Source: PALSA-693 sp963781155 (lineage in GTDB: Bacteria; Actinomycetota; Acidimicrobiia; Acidimicrobiales; Palsa-688). From it: a DNA stretch of 64,000 bases. Made by a program: the position numbers and the translations under genes. The stretch covers positions 62,001 through 126,000 of the forward strand of contig CAWAEC010000005.1 in assembly GCA_963781155.1 (NCBI GenBank), in the 5' to 3' direction. Positions 1 through 9,180 of this stretch are shown in pieces (positions within the stretch are counted from its first letter, which is position 1; the number at the start of each line of letters is the position of its first letter). The notes below the pieces were generated by a model that saw only the letters and a list, made by a program, of their open reading frames with translations, was not told the origin of the DNA and did not search any database.

Positions 1-2
1 TT

Positions 3-101
3 CGGGGCGAGGAGGTGCTCAAGGTTCGCTGTGAGAATCCCGGAGGGGTGACGGTGCTGGCTTTCCTGGCCCCGCCGTTTCCTTCTCAGGCCAAGCAATG
101 A
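3..101 (+). CDS. C-terminal end of an unidentified protein (partial)
   Basis: An open frame enters from the left edge and stops at the TGA ending at 101, giving the last 32 residues of a protein (ending PFPSQAKQ). The other two forward frames stop early. The fragment is too short to assign to a family. About 190 bases without a recognisable gene follow before the convergent NifU-like gene. Confidence 0.35.
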   Translation, partial: RGEEVLKVRCENPGGVTVLAFLAPPFPSQAKQ

Positions 102-295
102 ACGTCCGAGCGGTGCTCGACATCGCCGCCGCGATGCCGACACGATGACCAGCCTGGCTCCAACGGTCATGGAGAGGAACGCCCGACCGGGCGCCAGGAC
201 CGTCGGGCCAAAGGAGTGGTCGTATGTGAGCGGCCCCGCCCTGCTGGCCGGCGGCGGTTGGGGTCGGGGGCCGCGGGCCTCGAGCTGAACGCCGG

Positions 296-949
296 TTATT
301 TCTTGGCTGGCTCGTAGTACGGGTTGGTGCCCGCTGCGTGATCGGTCACGTCGACGATGCGGACGATCTCGGGCACCGATTGTTTGATGGCCACCTCGAT
401 GCCCTGGCTGAGGGTCACCGCGGCCATCCCGCAGCCGGCGCAGCCGCCGCTGAGGCGCAGGTAAACAGCCCCCTCTTCGACCGCGACCAGGTCGGCGTGG
501 CCTCCGTGGGCGGCGATGGAGGGGTTGATCTGGGCGTCGAGCACCTGGATGACCCGTTGGGCTACGTCCCCGCTGAGGTCCGGCGGGGGACCGGTCATGG
601 TCGGGCTGGCCTGGGGCCGCGGGGGCCGATTCGGGTTGCGAATGCTCATCCCACCGCCCAGAAGGTCCCGGTTGAAATCGAGCACTGAGCCGACCATGTT
701 GGGGGCGCTGGCCGCCGGCACGACGATGGTCAGCCCGTCCTGCACCCCGGTCCAGGCGTCGCCGCCGGCATCGCTGGTGGCCTGGAAGTACATGTCGTAG
801 GTGTAGGCGTCCCCGCTGGTCCCACTGATTTCAATCCACAGGGCCAGGCCCTCGGGGGCGGCCTCACCAGTGCGCAACTCCAGCACCTTGGCCAGCGCCT
901 GGTCGGTCAAGGTCAGGACCGGGGTGTGGGAGGGATTGTCGTCGGTCAT
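296..949 (-). CDS. NifU/NfuA-like Fe-S cluster scaffold or carrier
   Basis: 217 residues. The C-terminal domain (about 127-205) is a NifU-like Fe-S assembly domain with the CxxC pair C170/C173 in SGGCAGCG, the usual cluster ligands. The N-terminal half (about 12-105) resembles the degenerate A-type carrier (HesB/IscA-like) domain of NfuA proteins but lacks that fold's three cysteines. Family members bind a 4Fe-4S cluster in the cytosol and pass it to apo-enzymes. A radical SAM enzyme lies 1.3 kb away and is one plausible client, which is inference. The start faces the ATP-grasp gene across a very short divergent spacer. Family assignment is firm; the client is not known. Confidence 0.88.
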   Translation of the reverse strand: MTDDNPSHTPVLTLTDQALAKVLELRTGEAAPEGLALWIEISGTSGDAYTYDMYFQATSDAGGDAWTGVQDGLTIVVPAASAPNMVGSVLDFNRDLLGGGMSIRNPNRPPRPQASPTMTGPPPDLSGDVAQRVIQVLDAQINPSIAAHGGHADLVAVEEGAVYLRLSGGCAGCGMAAVTLSQGIEVAIKQSVPEIVRIVDVTDHAAGTNPYYEPAKK

Positions 950-994
950 GGCGGGTCGGTCACATCCGGTTCGTTTGGGGCCATCCTAGGAGTG

Positions 995-2210
995 ATGCCC
1001 CGGGTACTCCTGCTGCTGCCCACCGAGACCTACCGGGCCAAGGATTTCCTGGCCGCAGCCGAACGTGTGGGCGTGGAGGTGGTCGTGGGCTGCGAGCGGC
1101 GCCCGGCCCTGGCCGACGCCATGGGCGATCGGGCCGTGGTGGTCCCCCTGGGCAACGTCGACGTAGCGGTGGAGGTCATCGCCGCCCTTGATGGCCGGCG
1201 GTCCCTCGACGCGGTGCTGGCCGTCGACGACCAGGGGTTGGCGGTGGCGGCGGCTGCCTCGGCCCGGTTGGGGCTGACCCACAACCCCGTCGATGCCGTG
1301 GCCGCGACACGCGACAAGGCCGCCCTGCGGGCCCGCCTGGCCGCCGCTTCGGTGGCTCAACCCGACTACCGAGTGGTCGCGCCGGGCCAGAGCGTGGCGG
1401 CCGGGGCGGCCCAGATCGGCTATCCGTGTGTGGTCAAACCGGTGTCGCGGTCGGGCAGCCAAGGGGTCATTCGGGTCGATGACGGCGTCCAGGCTTCGGC
1501 CGCGGCGGCGCGGGTTCGGGGCATCGTCGGGCCCGACGAGCCGGTCCTGGTCGAGGGCTTCGTGTCCGGCGCCGAGGTCGCGGTCGAGGCCCTCTTGGTG
1601 GACGGGGTCCTCGAGGTGTTGGCGGTCTTCGACAAGCCCGACCCGCTCGACGGTCCCTTCTTCGAGGAGACCATCTATGTCACCCCGTCCCGCCAGCCCG
1701 CCCCGCTCCTGGCCTCGCTGGCCGCCACGGCGGCGGCGGCGGCGGCCGCCGTGGGGCTGCGGGAGGGCCCGGTCCACGCCGAATTGCGCGTCGGCACCGA
1801 CGGTCGACTGGCGGTCATCGAGCTGGCGGCCCGTTCCATCGGCGGTCTGTGCGCCCGGGCGTTGCGCTTCGGGGCCGGGGTCAGCCTCGAAGAGGTCATC
1901 GTGCGCCACGCCGTCGGCGCCGGCCTCGGCCGGGCTGCGCCGGGAGACCCAGGCCTCGGGGGTGATGATGCTGCCCATCCGGGCCGCCGGGGTGCTCCAC
2001 AAGGTGTCCGGTCAGGCCCAGGCCCTGGCCGTCCCGGGCGTGGTGGGCCTGGAGATCACCATCGCCGCCGGTCGTCGGGTGGTCCCCCTCCCCGAGGGCG
2101 ACCGGTATCTGGGGTTCGTCTTCGCCCGAGGCCCGACGCCGGTGCAGGTCGAGCTGGCCCTGCGCCGGGCCGAGGCGGCCCTCGTCGTCGTGGTCGAACC
2201 CGGCTCCTGA
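995..2210 (+). CDS. ATP-grasp carboxylate-amine ligase-like protein, one frame break
   Basis: Starts at ATG 995 (MPRVLLLLPTETYRAKDF). It contains an ATP-grasp core: a CVVKPVSRSGSQGV nucleotide-binding segment, a VEGFVSGAEVAVE strand, a HAELRV metal-binding segment and an IELAARSIGG motif. The frame is lost near 1932, where CGGG appears to hold one G too many. Removing it continues the protein as LRRETQASGVMM to the stop at 2210, giving about 404 residues of normal family order. Such enzymes join a carboxylate to an amine or thiol using ATP. It points the same way as the radical SAM gene 56 bases downstream, so the two probably form one operon. Either a sequencing indel or a recent mutation; the substrate is unknown. 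Confidence 0.8.
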
Positions 2211-2266
2211 GGGGTGGCGTCCGTCGGCGGGCCGGCGACCGGCGACGCCTGGCGTAGACTCAGGCG

Positions 2267-3649
2267 GTGAAGGTTCTGGTGGTATGCACCTACGAGTTGG
2301 GCCACCAACCGTTGTCGGCGGCGACCAGTACCGCCGCCCTGCTCGCCGCCGGCCACCAGGTGCGCTGTGCCGACGTCGCCGTGGACACGCTGTCGGCCGA
2401 CGATGTCGACTGGGCCGAACGGGTGGCCCTGTCAGTGCCGATGCACACGGCCATGCGCCTGGCCCGGCGGGTAGCCGACACCGTACGGGCCCTCCGGCCC
2501 GGCCTGCCCCTGTGCTTCTTCGGCCTGTACGCCGGGACGGCCGCAGACCAGACGATGACCTCGCCAACCGACGCCATCATCGCCGGAGAGTTCGAACCCG
2601 GGCTAGCAACCTGGGCCGGGGGCGGCGACCCGGGGCCGGTCGTCCAACTGGGCCGGTCTGAGGCCCGGATACCCGACCGTCGATTGCTCCCCGAACTAGG
2701 CCGCTACACCCGCCTGGCCGTCGCCGGCGAGCAACGACCGGTCGGTTCGGTGGCCGCCAGCCGAGGCTGCTCGCACCGCTGTCGGCACTGCCCGGTCCCG
2801 GTCGTCTACGACGGGCGGGTCCGTCCGGTAGCCGAGGATGCCGTCCTGGCCGACGTCGACCAACTGGTGGCCGCGGGGGCCCGCCATATCAGCTTCGCCG
2901 ACCCCGACTTCCTCAACGCACCCCATCACGCCCGCCGGGTCATCGCCGCGGTGCACGCCCGCCATCCGGACCTGACCTTCGATGCCACCATCAAGGTCGA
3001 GCACCTCCTGCGTTACCCCGACATGCTGCCCGAGTTGGCCCAGGCCGGCTGTGCGTTCGTGGTCAGCGCTTTCGAGTCGGTCAATGACGGCATCCTCGCC
3101 ATCCTGGACAAGGGCCACACCGCCGCCGACATGTCCAAAGCGGTGATCGCCCTCCGCGCGCACGGGATCGAGATCCGCCCGTCGTGGCTGCCGTTCACGC
3201 CATGGACCAGCATCGACGACCTGGTAGCCCTGGTCGATTTCGTGGTGGCCCACGATCTGATCGCTAATGTCGATCCGGTCCAGTACAGCGTGCGACTGCT
3301 GGTGCCCGACGGTTCGCTGTTATTGGCCGAGCCGGCCATGACCGCCCACCTGGGCGGCTACGACCCGGCCCGGCTGGGCTGGACCTGGGCCCATCCCGAT
3401 CCGGCCCTCGACCATCTCCAAGTGCACATCGCCGCCCTCGTCGAGGCGCAGGTCGGCGAAAACCCCGAGCGAACCTTCGATGACGTCGACGGGCTGATCC
3501 GTTCCTGCGCATCGAACGCGCCGGCGCACCCCGCCCGGGGGGCCGCCTCGGTCGGTCCTGGCGGCCAGCGAGCCCGGCTCACCGAGCCGTGGTTTTGCTG
3601 CTCCGAACCGACCCAGACCCAGCTGGCCCCGCTAGCCCCGTTTATCTGA
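2267..3649 (+). CDS. Radical SAM protein with CCSEP tail (CUAEP/CCAEP-tail family)
   Basis: 460 residues from GTG 2267. An N-terminal Rossmann-like region (1-150) resembles a B12-binding domain. The radical SAM cluster motif follows as C168-x3-C172-x2-C175 in SRGCSHRCRHCP. Near the end, WFCCSEPT at about residues 441-448 matches the C-terminal CUAEP/CCAEP signature for which this family is named; there the first position of the pair can be cysteine or selenocysteine. Here it is a vicinal Cys pair with Ser replacing Ala. The reaction is unknown. The ATP-grasp gene upstream suggests a shared pathway. It converges on the DUF169 gene with only 15 bases between. Confidence 0.85.
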   Translation: MKVLVVCTYELGHQPLSAATSTAALLAAGHQVRCADVAVDTLSADDVDWAERVALSVPMHTAMRLARRVADTVRALRPGLPLCFFGLYAGTAADQTMTSPTDAIIAGEFEPGLATWAGGGDPGPVVQLGRSEARIPDRRLLPELGRYTRLAVAGEQRPVGSVAASRGCSHRCRHCPVPVVYDGRVRPVAEDAVLADVDQLVAAGARHISFADPDFLNAPHHARRVIAAVHARHPDLTFDATIKVEHLLRYPDMLPELAQAGCAFVVSAFESVNDGILAILDKGHTAADMSKAVIALRAHGIEIRPSWLPFTPWTSIDDLVALVDFVVAHDLIANVDPVQYSVRLLVPDGSLLLAEPAMTAHLGGYDPARLGWTWAHPDPALDHLQVHIAALVEAQVGENPERTFDDVDGLIRSCASNAPAHPARGAASVGPGGQRARLTEPWFCCSEPTQTQLAPLAPFI

Positions 3650-3664
3650 CCGGCCGCCCGCTGC

Positions 3665-4387
3665 TCAGGCGAAGCGGCGGGCGTCCTCGGCGGCGTAGCC
3701 GGCCACCACGGCGTCGATCCCCGAGACCCTCTCGATGGCCTCGATCATCGTGTCCAGTTGCCCGGCGGGCAGGGCGCAGGTCATCTCCTCGGGACGCATG
3801 CCGGTCCGTTGCCGGCTGAGGGCGCACCCCACGCTGGCCGCCGGCACCCCCCGCTCCTTGGCCACGGCCACGATGTGACACTGGGGCTTACCCTCGATTG
3901 ACAGGCCGGGAAGGGCGTCACAGAGCACCATCAACTGGCGGGCATTAACCCGCAAGAGCACCACGTCGGGATCGACCGGCGCCGCACCGAGCGGGCCGTA
4001 GACGACCGACCCGGGCCGCGTCGCCACCTTGGGCAGCTGATCCAAGACGCCGGGCCCCACCCAGCCGGCACCGACCAGCTCGGCCACGTCGCTACGGTCG
4101 AGGACCTCGCTGGGGGCCAACAGACGGTGGGTGACGCTGCCCACACTGCAGTTACCGTGATCCTCAGGCACGGTGGCGAACGCCCGCTCGGCCCCGTGCA
4201 TCCAGAACACGCACCCGGCAGGGACCCGGCCCCGGCGACCGTCCTCGGTCGCCGCCGGCATAGGGCCGTCGAAGCGGTCGACGCCCCACGGCGGGCTGGC
4301 CGCGAAGGTGATAGCCACCGGAGCCGACGACAAGTGGAGCACCCTGACCAGGCGGTCGGCGAGGTCGGTCCAGTTCTGGGGCACCAA
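3665..4387 (-). CDS. DUF169 family protein
   Basis: 240 residues, cytosolic by appearance. Order and motifs match DUF169 (COG2043): a substrate-like loop SSAPVAITF near residue 20, PAGCVFW near 56, a Cys-containing DHGNCSVG segment near 75-82, and a C-terminal EEMTCALP segment. The function of this family is not established; the conserved cysteines may bind metal or a cofactor. It is convergent with the radical SAM gene, so it is a neighbour rather than an operon partner. Confidence 0.78.
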   Translation of the reverse strand: MVPQNWTDLADRLVRVLHLSSAPVAITFAASPPWGVDRFDGPMPAATEDGRRGRVPAGCVFWMHGAERAFATVPEDHGNCSVGSVTHRLLAPSEVLDRSDVAELVGAGWVGPGVLDQLPKVATRPGSVVYGPLGAAPVDPDVVLLRVNARQLMVLCDALPGLSIEGKPQCHIVAVAKERGVPAASVGCALSRQRTGMRPEEMTCALPAGQLDTMIEAIERVSGIDAVVAGYAAEDARRFA

Positions 4388-4501
4388 CCGAACCTAATCG
4401 GGTGAGGTGCTCGACGTATCCGTCGACATCAACATTCGCCAACCCGCCAGCAAGGATCGCCGGTGACACCCGAGCACGCCACCCGCCAGGATGGCGGCAC
4501 G

Positions 4502-4678
4502 ACCACTGGGTATCCGATCGTGGAGTTTCCCGGCTTCAAACCCCAACTCATGCGGCCCGGCTCCATGCGGCAGTTCAGGCCTTCAACGAGGAAGGTGAGC
4601 TGGGCTGGGAAACCGTCGGCATGACCCCATGGCCAACCGAAGATCGCCGTGCTGCTCACCAGACCCCGACCGGAGTAG
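4502..4678 (+). pseudogene. Short DUF4177-like gene remnant, frames broken
   Basis: Three successive reading frames read YPIVEFPGFKPQL, then FNEEGELGWETVGMTPW, then KIAVLLTRPRPE followed by the TAG at 4676. Joined, they look like a short DUF4177-type protein of about 60 residues (NxxGxxGWExVGM...VLLxRP). At least two frame breaks separate the parts. It is either decayed or damaged by sequence error. The assignment rests on motif pattern only. Confidence 0.35.
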
Positions 4679-4759
4679 AAAAGCGCCGTCTGATGCGGTG
4701 CGATCAGCACCCAGGCAGGAAGACCCTGACGTTCGCAAGCGCTGCAACCTGACAGGACA

Positions 4760-5089
4760 TCAGACGGACCCTTCATAAAAGAGTCCGATCTGGCGGACCT
4801 CGTCGAGCAGCGCCAGCGCATCACGGGCGATGGCGGCATCGGGGTGGGTTCGCACCTCGTTCTCGACGCCTGCGGTCGCTTCGCGGAGCACGCTGGCGCT
4901 GCGGTGCAGCCGGCGGAGAAGGTCGTGGGAGCGAAGGCTGATCGACCCCGACTTGGCGGCCACGTCATAGGCGGCCGCGATCGTGGCCAGCACCGCCGAA
5001 TCGTGAGCTGTCGACGGGCGGGGCCCTGCGGTGACGATGCCGAACTGAGATGCCGACAGTTCCAGGCCGCGTCGGCCGACCACGCTCAT
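4760..5089 (-). CDS. Hypothetical protein
   Basis: 109 residues if started at ATG 5089 (MSVVGRRGLEL); an upstream in-frame start at 5218 would add 43 low-complexity residues. It is probably all helical: the C-terminal 60 residues read like two amphipathic helices (HDLLRRLHRSASVLREA and AIARDALALLDEVRQIG). No family is recognised. It is codirectional with the STAS gene, which could place it in a partner-switching regulatory context, but that is only a guess from position. Confidence 0.5.
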   Translation of the reverse strand: MSVVGRRGLELSASQFGIVTAGPRPSTAHDSAVLATIAAAYDVAAKSGSISLRSHDLLRRLHRSASVLREATAGVENEVRTHPDAAIARDALALLDEVRQIGLFYEGSV

Positions 5090-5266
5090 GGTGCGTTCTT
5101 CTGCGGTGTGGTGAGCGTCCGCCGATACCCCGGCCCTCGGGGAAGTCACGCGGCCCGCCAGGCCCGCAGCCGCGGCAGGGCGGAAGCGAGGACCCCTGGT
5201 CCCGTTGGTCGGCCCCATCGGTTGCCGGCGCCTCCAGCCAGCTAGGCAGCGGGCCCGCCGTGTCCA

Positions 5267-5581
5267 TCACCTGGGTGCTGTTGTAGGCCGTGGATCGACC
5301 AGCTCCGTCAAGCCAGCCACGCCGAGGACGCCCCGGGCGTGGGTCGAGGGAGATCGAAGCGTCAAAGACCGCGACCGGTCTCGGAGAAAAGCTTCGGCCC
5401 GGACCAGCACCGCGACCGTCGCCGCATCCATGAACGTCACCTCGCTCAAGTCGACGACCAGGTCGGTATCGTCAAACGCGATCGCCCGAGCCACGGTCAT
5501 GCACAGCGCCACCACGGTAGACGCGTCGTGAGCGCCTCGTACTAAGACGACACTGTGATCGGCGTCGCAGCCCGAGAACAC
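5267..5581 (-). CDS. STAS-domain protein (anti-sigma factor antagonist-like)
   Basis: 104 residues, the usual size of a single STAS domain. The central strand-helix LVVDLSEVTFMDAATVAVLVRA aligns with the core of SpoIIAA/RsbV-type antagonists. In that family a serine after the Asp is the phosphorylation site; here the segment is D52-A53-A54-T55, so the serine is absent. The protein may be unregulated, use T55, or have another role. GTG start. No kinase or sigma gene is adjacent. Confidence 0.72.
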   Translation of the reverse strand: MFSGCDADHSVVLVRGAHDASTVVALCMTVARAIAFDDTDLVVDLSEVTFMDAATVAVLVRAEAFLRDRSRSLTLRSPSTHARGVLGVAGLTELVDPRPTTAPR

Positions 5582-6325
5582 CGTCGGGCATCGACGCCAG
5601 ACACTCCCGGGCTAGAAGTCGACTGCAGCCCTAGCACTCTCCTGGCATCAATCGCAGCAAATCACGCGCTACCAGGGTCCGGAGCATCGCTCCCCGGCCA
5701 ACCGAAGCTGACCCAACACGACCAGGATCTCTACCGTGTCACCGCCACCGTACACCCGGCCAGCGATGCTCGCCCCCGAGAATCCGCCACAAGACCAGCC
5801 ACCAAGCGCCACGAACGCGGTTCGCGGTAACTCCCGCCAGCGGACGCGCTGGCCAGAGGCAGCTCCGTAAGTGACCCCAGGCCGGCGTTCGAGGACAGGG
5901 GCGGCCATGGTTATTGGGCGAGCCAGCCGCGTGATATTGGGATGATGTAGGCCCAGCGGCGTCGTCGCGGTGCTGTTCGGTTGAGCTGAGGCCCTTGGTG
6001 GCGAGGTCGGGGACCTGTGGGTTGAACGCTGTGGGTCGCCGTGGCCGACCTCCGTTAACGGTCAGGTTGGCCGCTTGAACGGCGGGGTCGAGGATCAGGG
6101 CGGATCCACCGGGACCACCATGTCGTCCGTGTCGGAGCCGATGGCGGTCCCTGAACTTGCCTGGTTGGCTGCCGGGCTGCCTGCGCTGCCCGCCGCGTCC
6201 GCGAGGCGTCTTCAAGCGTCAAACCCACCCGAGCGCCTGGTCGCTACAAGTGGAAACATCAAGAACCCGGAGCGTATGCTCGCGGCGGTTCGGGGACGGG
6301 ATGCTCATTCCGCCGAAGCACGACG
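5582..6325. other. No recognisable gene
   Basis: 744 bases between the STAS gene and the resolvase-like gene. Frames on both strands are short and arginine/proline-rich. None shows a family motif or a good ribosome binding site. I see nothing to annotate here. Confidence 0.4.
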
Positions 6326-7003
6326 ATGGTCACGCTGATCGCCTACCTCAATCCCGCCAGCAACGGGCCGGGCGACCAGTCTGGGGGACGCGAAGATCAA
6401 CGAGAGGCGATCACCGCGTGGGCGCGGCGGAGACGGCACCAAGTGGCCGTCTTCATCGAGGAAGACGAGCTCGCGGGTCTCGCCCAGCGGCCTGGTCTGG
6501 CCTCGGCAATTGGCGCGTTGCGCAACGACGGAGTTGCCGGTCTGGTCGTCACCTCGTTGTCTAGCCTCTCCGAGGACCTGGTGGTTCAAGAACAGCTTCT
6601 CGGCGAGATCAGACGAACCGGGGCAAAGGTCTACTCCTTGGATCCGCGCGACGCCGGCCAGTTGGGCAGGGTCCCCGCAGATCCCTCCCGCAGCATGGTC
6701 CGCCAGGTGCTGCAGACAGCAGCGGAGACCGAACCGGTCATCGCGGCCATCCGTTCGGCGGCCCGCGGCACGACCCGGGGGTCTCCCCCCTACGGCTACC
6801 GGGTGGAGGACGGCCAACTCGTGGCCAACCCGGCGGAGCAGGCCGTGTTGACGCGCATCGCTGAGCTACGAGCGACAGGAGCCAGCATCCGGGAGATCGC
6901 CCGGGCCCTCGAGGCAGAAGGACATCGCGCCAAGCGCGCCAAACGCTGGCATCCCGAAACGGTCCGCCGGATCGTCCAGCGAACCCAGACGTCGCCTCGG
7001 TGA
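6326..7003 (+). CDS. Resolvase-like serine recombinase protein, catalytically degenerate
   Basis: 225 residues. Residues 1-135 follow the resolvase fold and 150-220 the recombinase DNA-binding domain (SPPYGYRVEDGQLV...EQAVLTRIAELRATGASIREIARALEAEG...RWHPETVRRIVQR). The N-terminal segment reads IAYLNPASN where active enzymes read GYxRVS, so the nucleophilic serine and nearby arginine are not in place. The later RLxRLxR motif reads SLSSLSE, without its arginines. It is short (active large recombinases exceed 450 residues). It is probably a DNA-binding relic or regulator rather than an active recombinase. Confidence 0.75.
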   Translation: MVTLIAYLNPASNGPGDQSGGREDQREAITAWARRRRHQVAVFIEEDELAGLAQRPGLASAIGALRNDGVAGLVVTSLSSLSEDLVVQEQLLGEIRRTGAKVYSLDPRDAGQLGRVPADPSRSMVRQVLQTAAETEPVIAAIRSAARGTTRGSPPYGYRVEDGQLVANPAEQAVLTRIAELRATGASIREIARALEAEGHRAKRAKRWHPETVRRIVQRTQTSPR

Positions 7004-7095
7004 AGGTGGGCTGACCGCAGGCAGCCCACTCCCCACCAAGGCTAGTTCAGTTCCTTGAATATCAACTGGCGCGATTCAACCCGCCAGCCACGGTT

Positions 7096-7611
7096 CTACG
7101 CAGGAGTCACGTCGGCTGCCGACTCCTCTGCTGCGGCCTCTTCGGCCACCGGCTCCTCGGCCACGGCTTCCTCGGTCGCCTCCTCGGCTGGGGCCTCTTC
7201 GGCCACCGGCTCCTCGGCCACGGCTTCCTCGGTCGCCTCCTCGGCTGGGGCCTCTTCGGCCACCGGCTCCTCGGCCACGGCTTCCTCGGTCGCCTCCTCG
7301 GCTGGGGCCTCTTCGGCCACCGGCTCCTCGGCCACGGCTTCCTCGGTCGCCTCCTCGGCTGGGGCCTCTTCGGCCACCGGCTCCTCGGCTGGGGCCTCTT
7401 CGGCCACCGGCTCCTCGGCCGGGGCCTCTTCGGCCACCGGCTCCTCGGCCACCGCCTCCTCAGTCACGGCTTCCTCAGCCACCGCCTCCTCAGTCACGGC
7501 TTCCTCAGCCACGGGTTCCTGGGCTGCGGCCTCTTCGGCCATGGGCTCCTCGGGCACCGTTTCTCCGGCCACCTGGGTCACGTCTTCACCGCTAGCTTGC
7601 ACATCTGTCAT
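7096..7611 (-). CDS. Glu/Ala/Pro-rich tandem-repeat acidic protein
   Basis: 171 residues from ATG 7611, preceded by a strong GGAGAGGGGG ribosome binding site; an in-frame start at 7686 would add 25 residues. After about 25 residues (MTDVQASGEDVTQVAG) the whole protein is made of AEEPVAEEA- and EEATEEAVAEE-type units. It is therefore strongly acidic and likely disordered or extended. There is no signal peptide or membrane segment. The opposite strand is also open, but as a Ser/Ala repeat without a start context, which is the usual shadow of such repeats. Similar acidic repeat tails occur on nucleoid- or ribosome-associated proteins in other bacteria; no specific role can be given. Confidence 0.62.
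   Translation of the reverse strand: MTDVQASGEDVTQVAGETVPEEPMAEEAAAQEPVAEEAVTEEAVAEEAVTEEAVAEEPVAEEAPAEEPVAEEAPAEEPVAEEAPAEEATEEAVAEEPVAEEAPAEEATEEAVAEEPVAEEAPAEEATEEAVAEEPVAEEAPAEEATEEAVAEEPVAEEAAAEESAADVTPA
7141..7440. repeat. Tandem DNA repeats: four 57-base units then 30-base units
   Basis: Units begin with ttcggccacc at 7141, 7198, 7255, 7312 and 7369 (period 57 bases, 19 codons). They then begin at 7369, 7399 and 7429 (period 30 bases, 10 codons). Copies of the 57-base unit are essentially identical. Both periods are multiples of three, so copy number can change without breaking the acidic protein. Confidence 0.9.
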
Positions 7612-8042
7612 CGTTTTCACCCCCTCTCCTTGCACTCGTCCCAATCTATCGATAGCCCCACGAAGCCTTGACACAATATTCATCATTGAAATCCCATAGG
7701 AGCGACGTGAGTAGGAACTAGCTGCTGTCTCGCTGACACTATACCTGACACAGAAGTCTCTTCAACCTACCCTTCGGCGACGCGGGCGGGCGAGGCGGTA
7801 GCGCTCACCCGGCCAGCGGACCGTCCCTTCCCGGGCTTGAACGGTTGATGCTGGGCCGCGGGACGCTCGGCAGCATCCCGCTTGCGTCTCCAGGGAACCG
7901 ATTGCCCACCCGAGTCCGCCGACCGAGACCCGCTGCCCGTAACATCCAGGCCCGCGGATATCTGCCTCCAGGCCGGCGGTCGGGGATACGGGGCCAGCGC
8001 TGATCGGGGACACCTGGCAACGGGATTATCGAATTAGTCGGG
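7612..8042. other. Intergenic, no gene seen
   Basis: About 430 bases upstream of the repeat protein. The first 80 bases should hold its promoter, but no clear -35/-10 pair stands out. No supported coding frame is present. The left end of the multicopy unit begins at about 8043. Confidence 0.35.
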
Positions 8043-8077
8043 AAGATTTGCGTGTCGCGTGTGACAAGGGAAGACGT

Positions 8078-9123
8078 TTACGGGGCCGTTAGGTAGGCAT
8101 CGGGGAAGCGTTGGTCGTGTCGCTCTAGGACAGCGGTCAGTACACGTTGGCCGTGTGGGGTGACGCGGTAGAGCCGGCAGTGAGGGACTTTGGCAACGAG
8201 GCCGTGACCGCGAAGTTTGGTGATCAGGCGGGAAACGCGGGCGCAGCGGCGGTGTGCGTCGGTTCGGTCAGCGGGTGGACGTGGATACAGTCGCCGGGCC
8301 AAATCGGAGTTTCGGAAGCCGACAACCGCGTGACCGCCGGCGAGGACGGCGCGGAAGAGCCGACGGTCCGATGGGCTCATGGGGTCGAAGCGGGCGTGGT
8401 AGCGCCCGTGGTTGGTTCGGGGCCGGCACAAGGCGTCGATGGCAGCGATGCCCTTGCCTTTGAGGGGGGCGGCCGCGAGTGCCTCCAGGTAGCGACGGTT
8501 GGAGCTGGCGCCCACCTGGAAGTACCTCCACACGTTGGCCACGCCTTTGTTCATGGGAGTCCACCGCCGCTCGCGCCGGCCGTGATCGTCGGTGAAGACG
8601 CGCAGGACCCGGAACTCGCGCGGATTGTTGATCGTGGTCTCGACTCGCAGGACGGAGACCTTGTCGCACGCCTTGACCCATTTGCGGGCCATGCGGTGCT
8701 TGACCCGCCAGCCTTCGGGGCGACGACGTGCGTCGGTGAGAACCTCGGCGGCCAGGCAGGGGTGGAGCTTGCGACCCAAGAAGTGGAGGATGTCGGCGGA
8801 TGACAGGTTCAAGGTGGCGTGGCGGACGAGATCGGGCATGATGGCGGTGAGGGATGCTCGGTCTCGGAACATGACGTCAGTGGCGATCTCGGCTTGGTCG
8901 ACGACCCAGTAGTAGCCCCCGAAGTCGGCGTTGGCGATGGTGTGCAGATGGGGATTGACCCGGCGGGCCAGGGCGTCGAGGAGGCGAGGCCAGGCGCGGT
9001 GGGCGAACCGCTCGACCAGCTCGGAGGCGGCGTCGAGGTTGGCGATGCGCAGCAGAGCATTGTCGTAGCGGACGTGAGAGACCCCCGCCTTGTCCAGCTG
9101 GCGCGCCAGCCATTCGTAGGGGG
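8078..9123 (-). pseudogene. Multicopy winged-helix protein, C-terminal part (copy 1)
   Basis: The frame resumes after the intron at PYEWLARQLDKAG and runs 348 codons to the stop at 8078. It is closely similar to the 56251-57812 product along its whole length (shared FAHRAWPRxLxAxAR, GGYYWVxDQAEIATD, FLGRKLHP, NNPREFRVLRVFTD, DALCRPRT). The last 70 residues (RRCARVSRLITKLRGHGLVAKVPHCRLYRVTPHGQ) look like a winged-helix DNA-binding domain of the MarR/ArsR type. No enzymatic motif is recognised. Function unknown. Confidence 0.7.
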
Positions 9124-9180
9124 TCGAGCCAAGGAGCAGTGCGGGCTTTTCGGTCCGTCTGTTTCCTTGGCCCGCCCCTC

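Noticed and set aside
3650..3690. Possible bidirectional terminator between the radical SAM and DUF169 genes
   Set aside because: ccgcccgct/agcggcggg pairs only imperfectly and has no T run; not enough to call.
7141..7440. CRISPR-like array
   Set aside because: Units are contiguous without unique spacers and are in frame within a protein gene.
7055..7699. Plus-strand frame of 214 codons, Ser/Ala repeats
   Set aside because: Shadow of the Glu/Ala/Pro repeat gene on the other strand; no ribosome binding site, and the minus-strand gene has a strong one.
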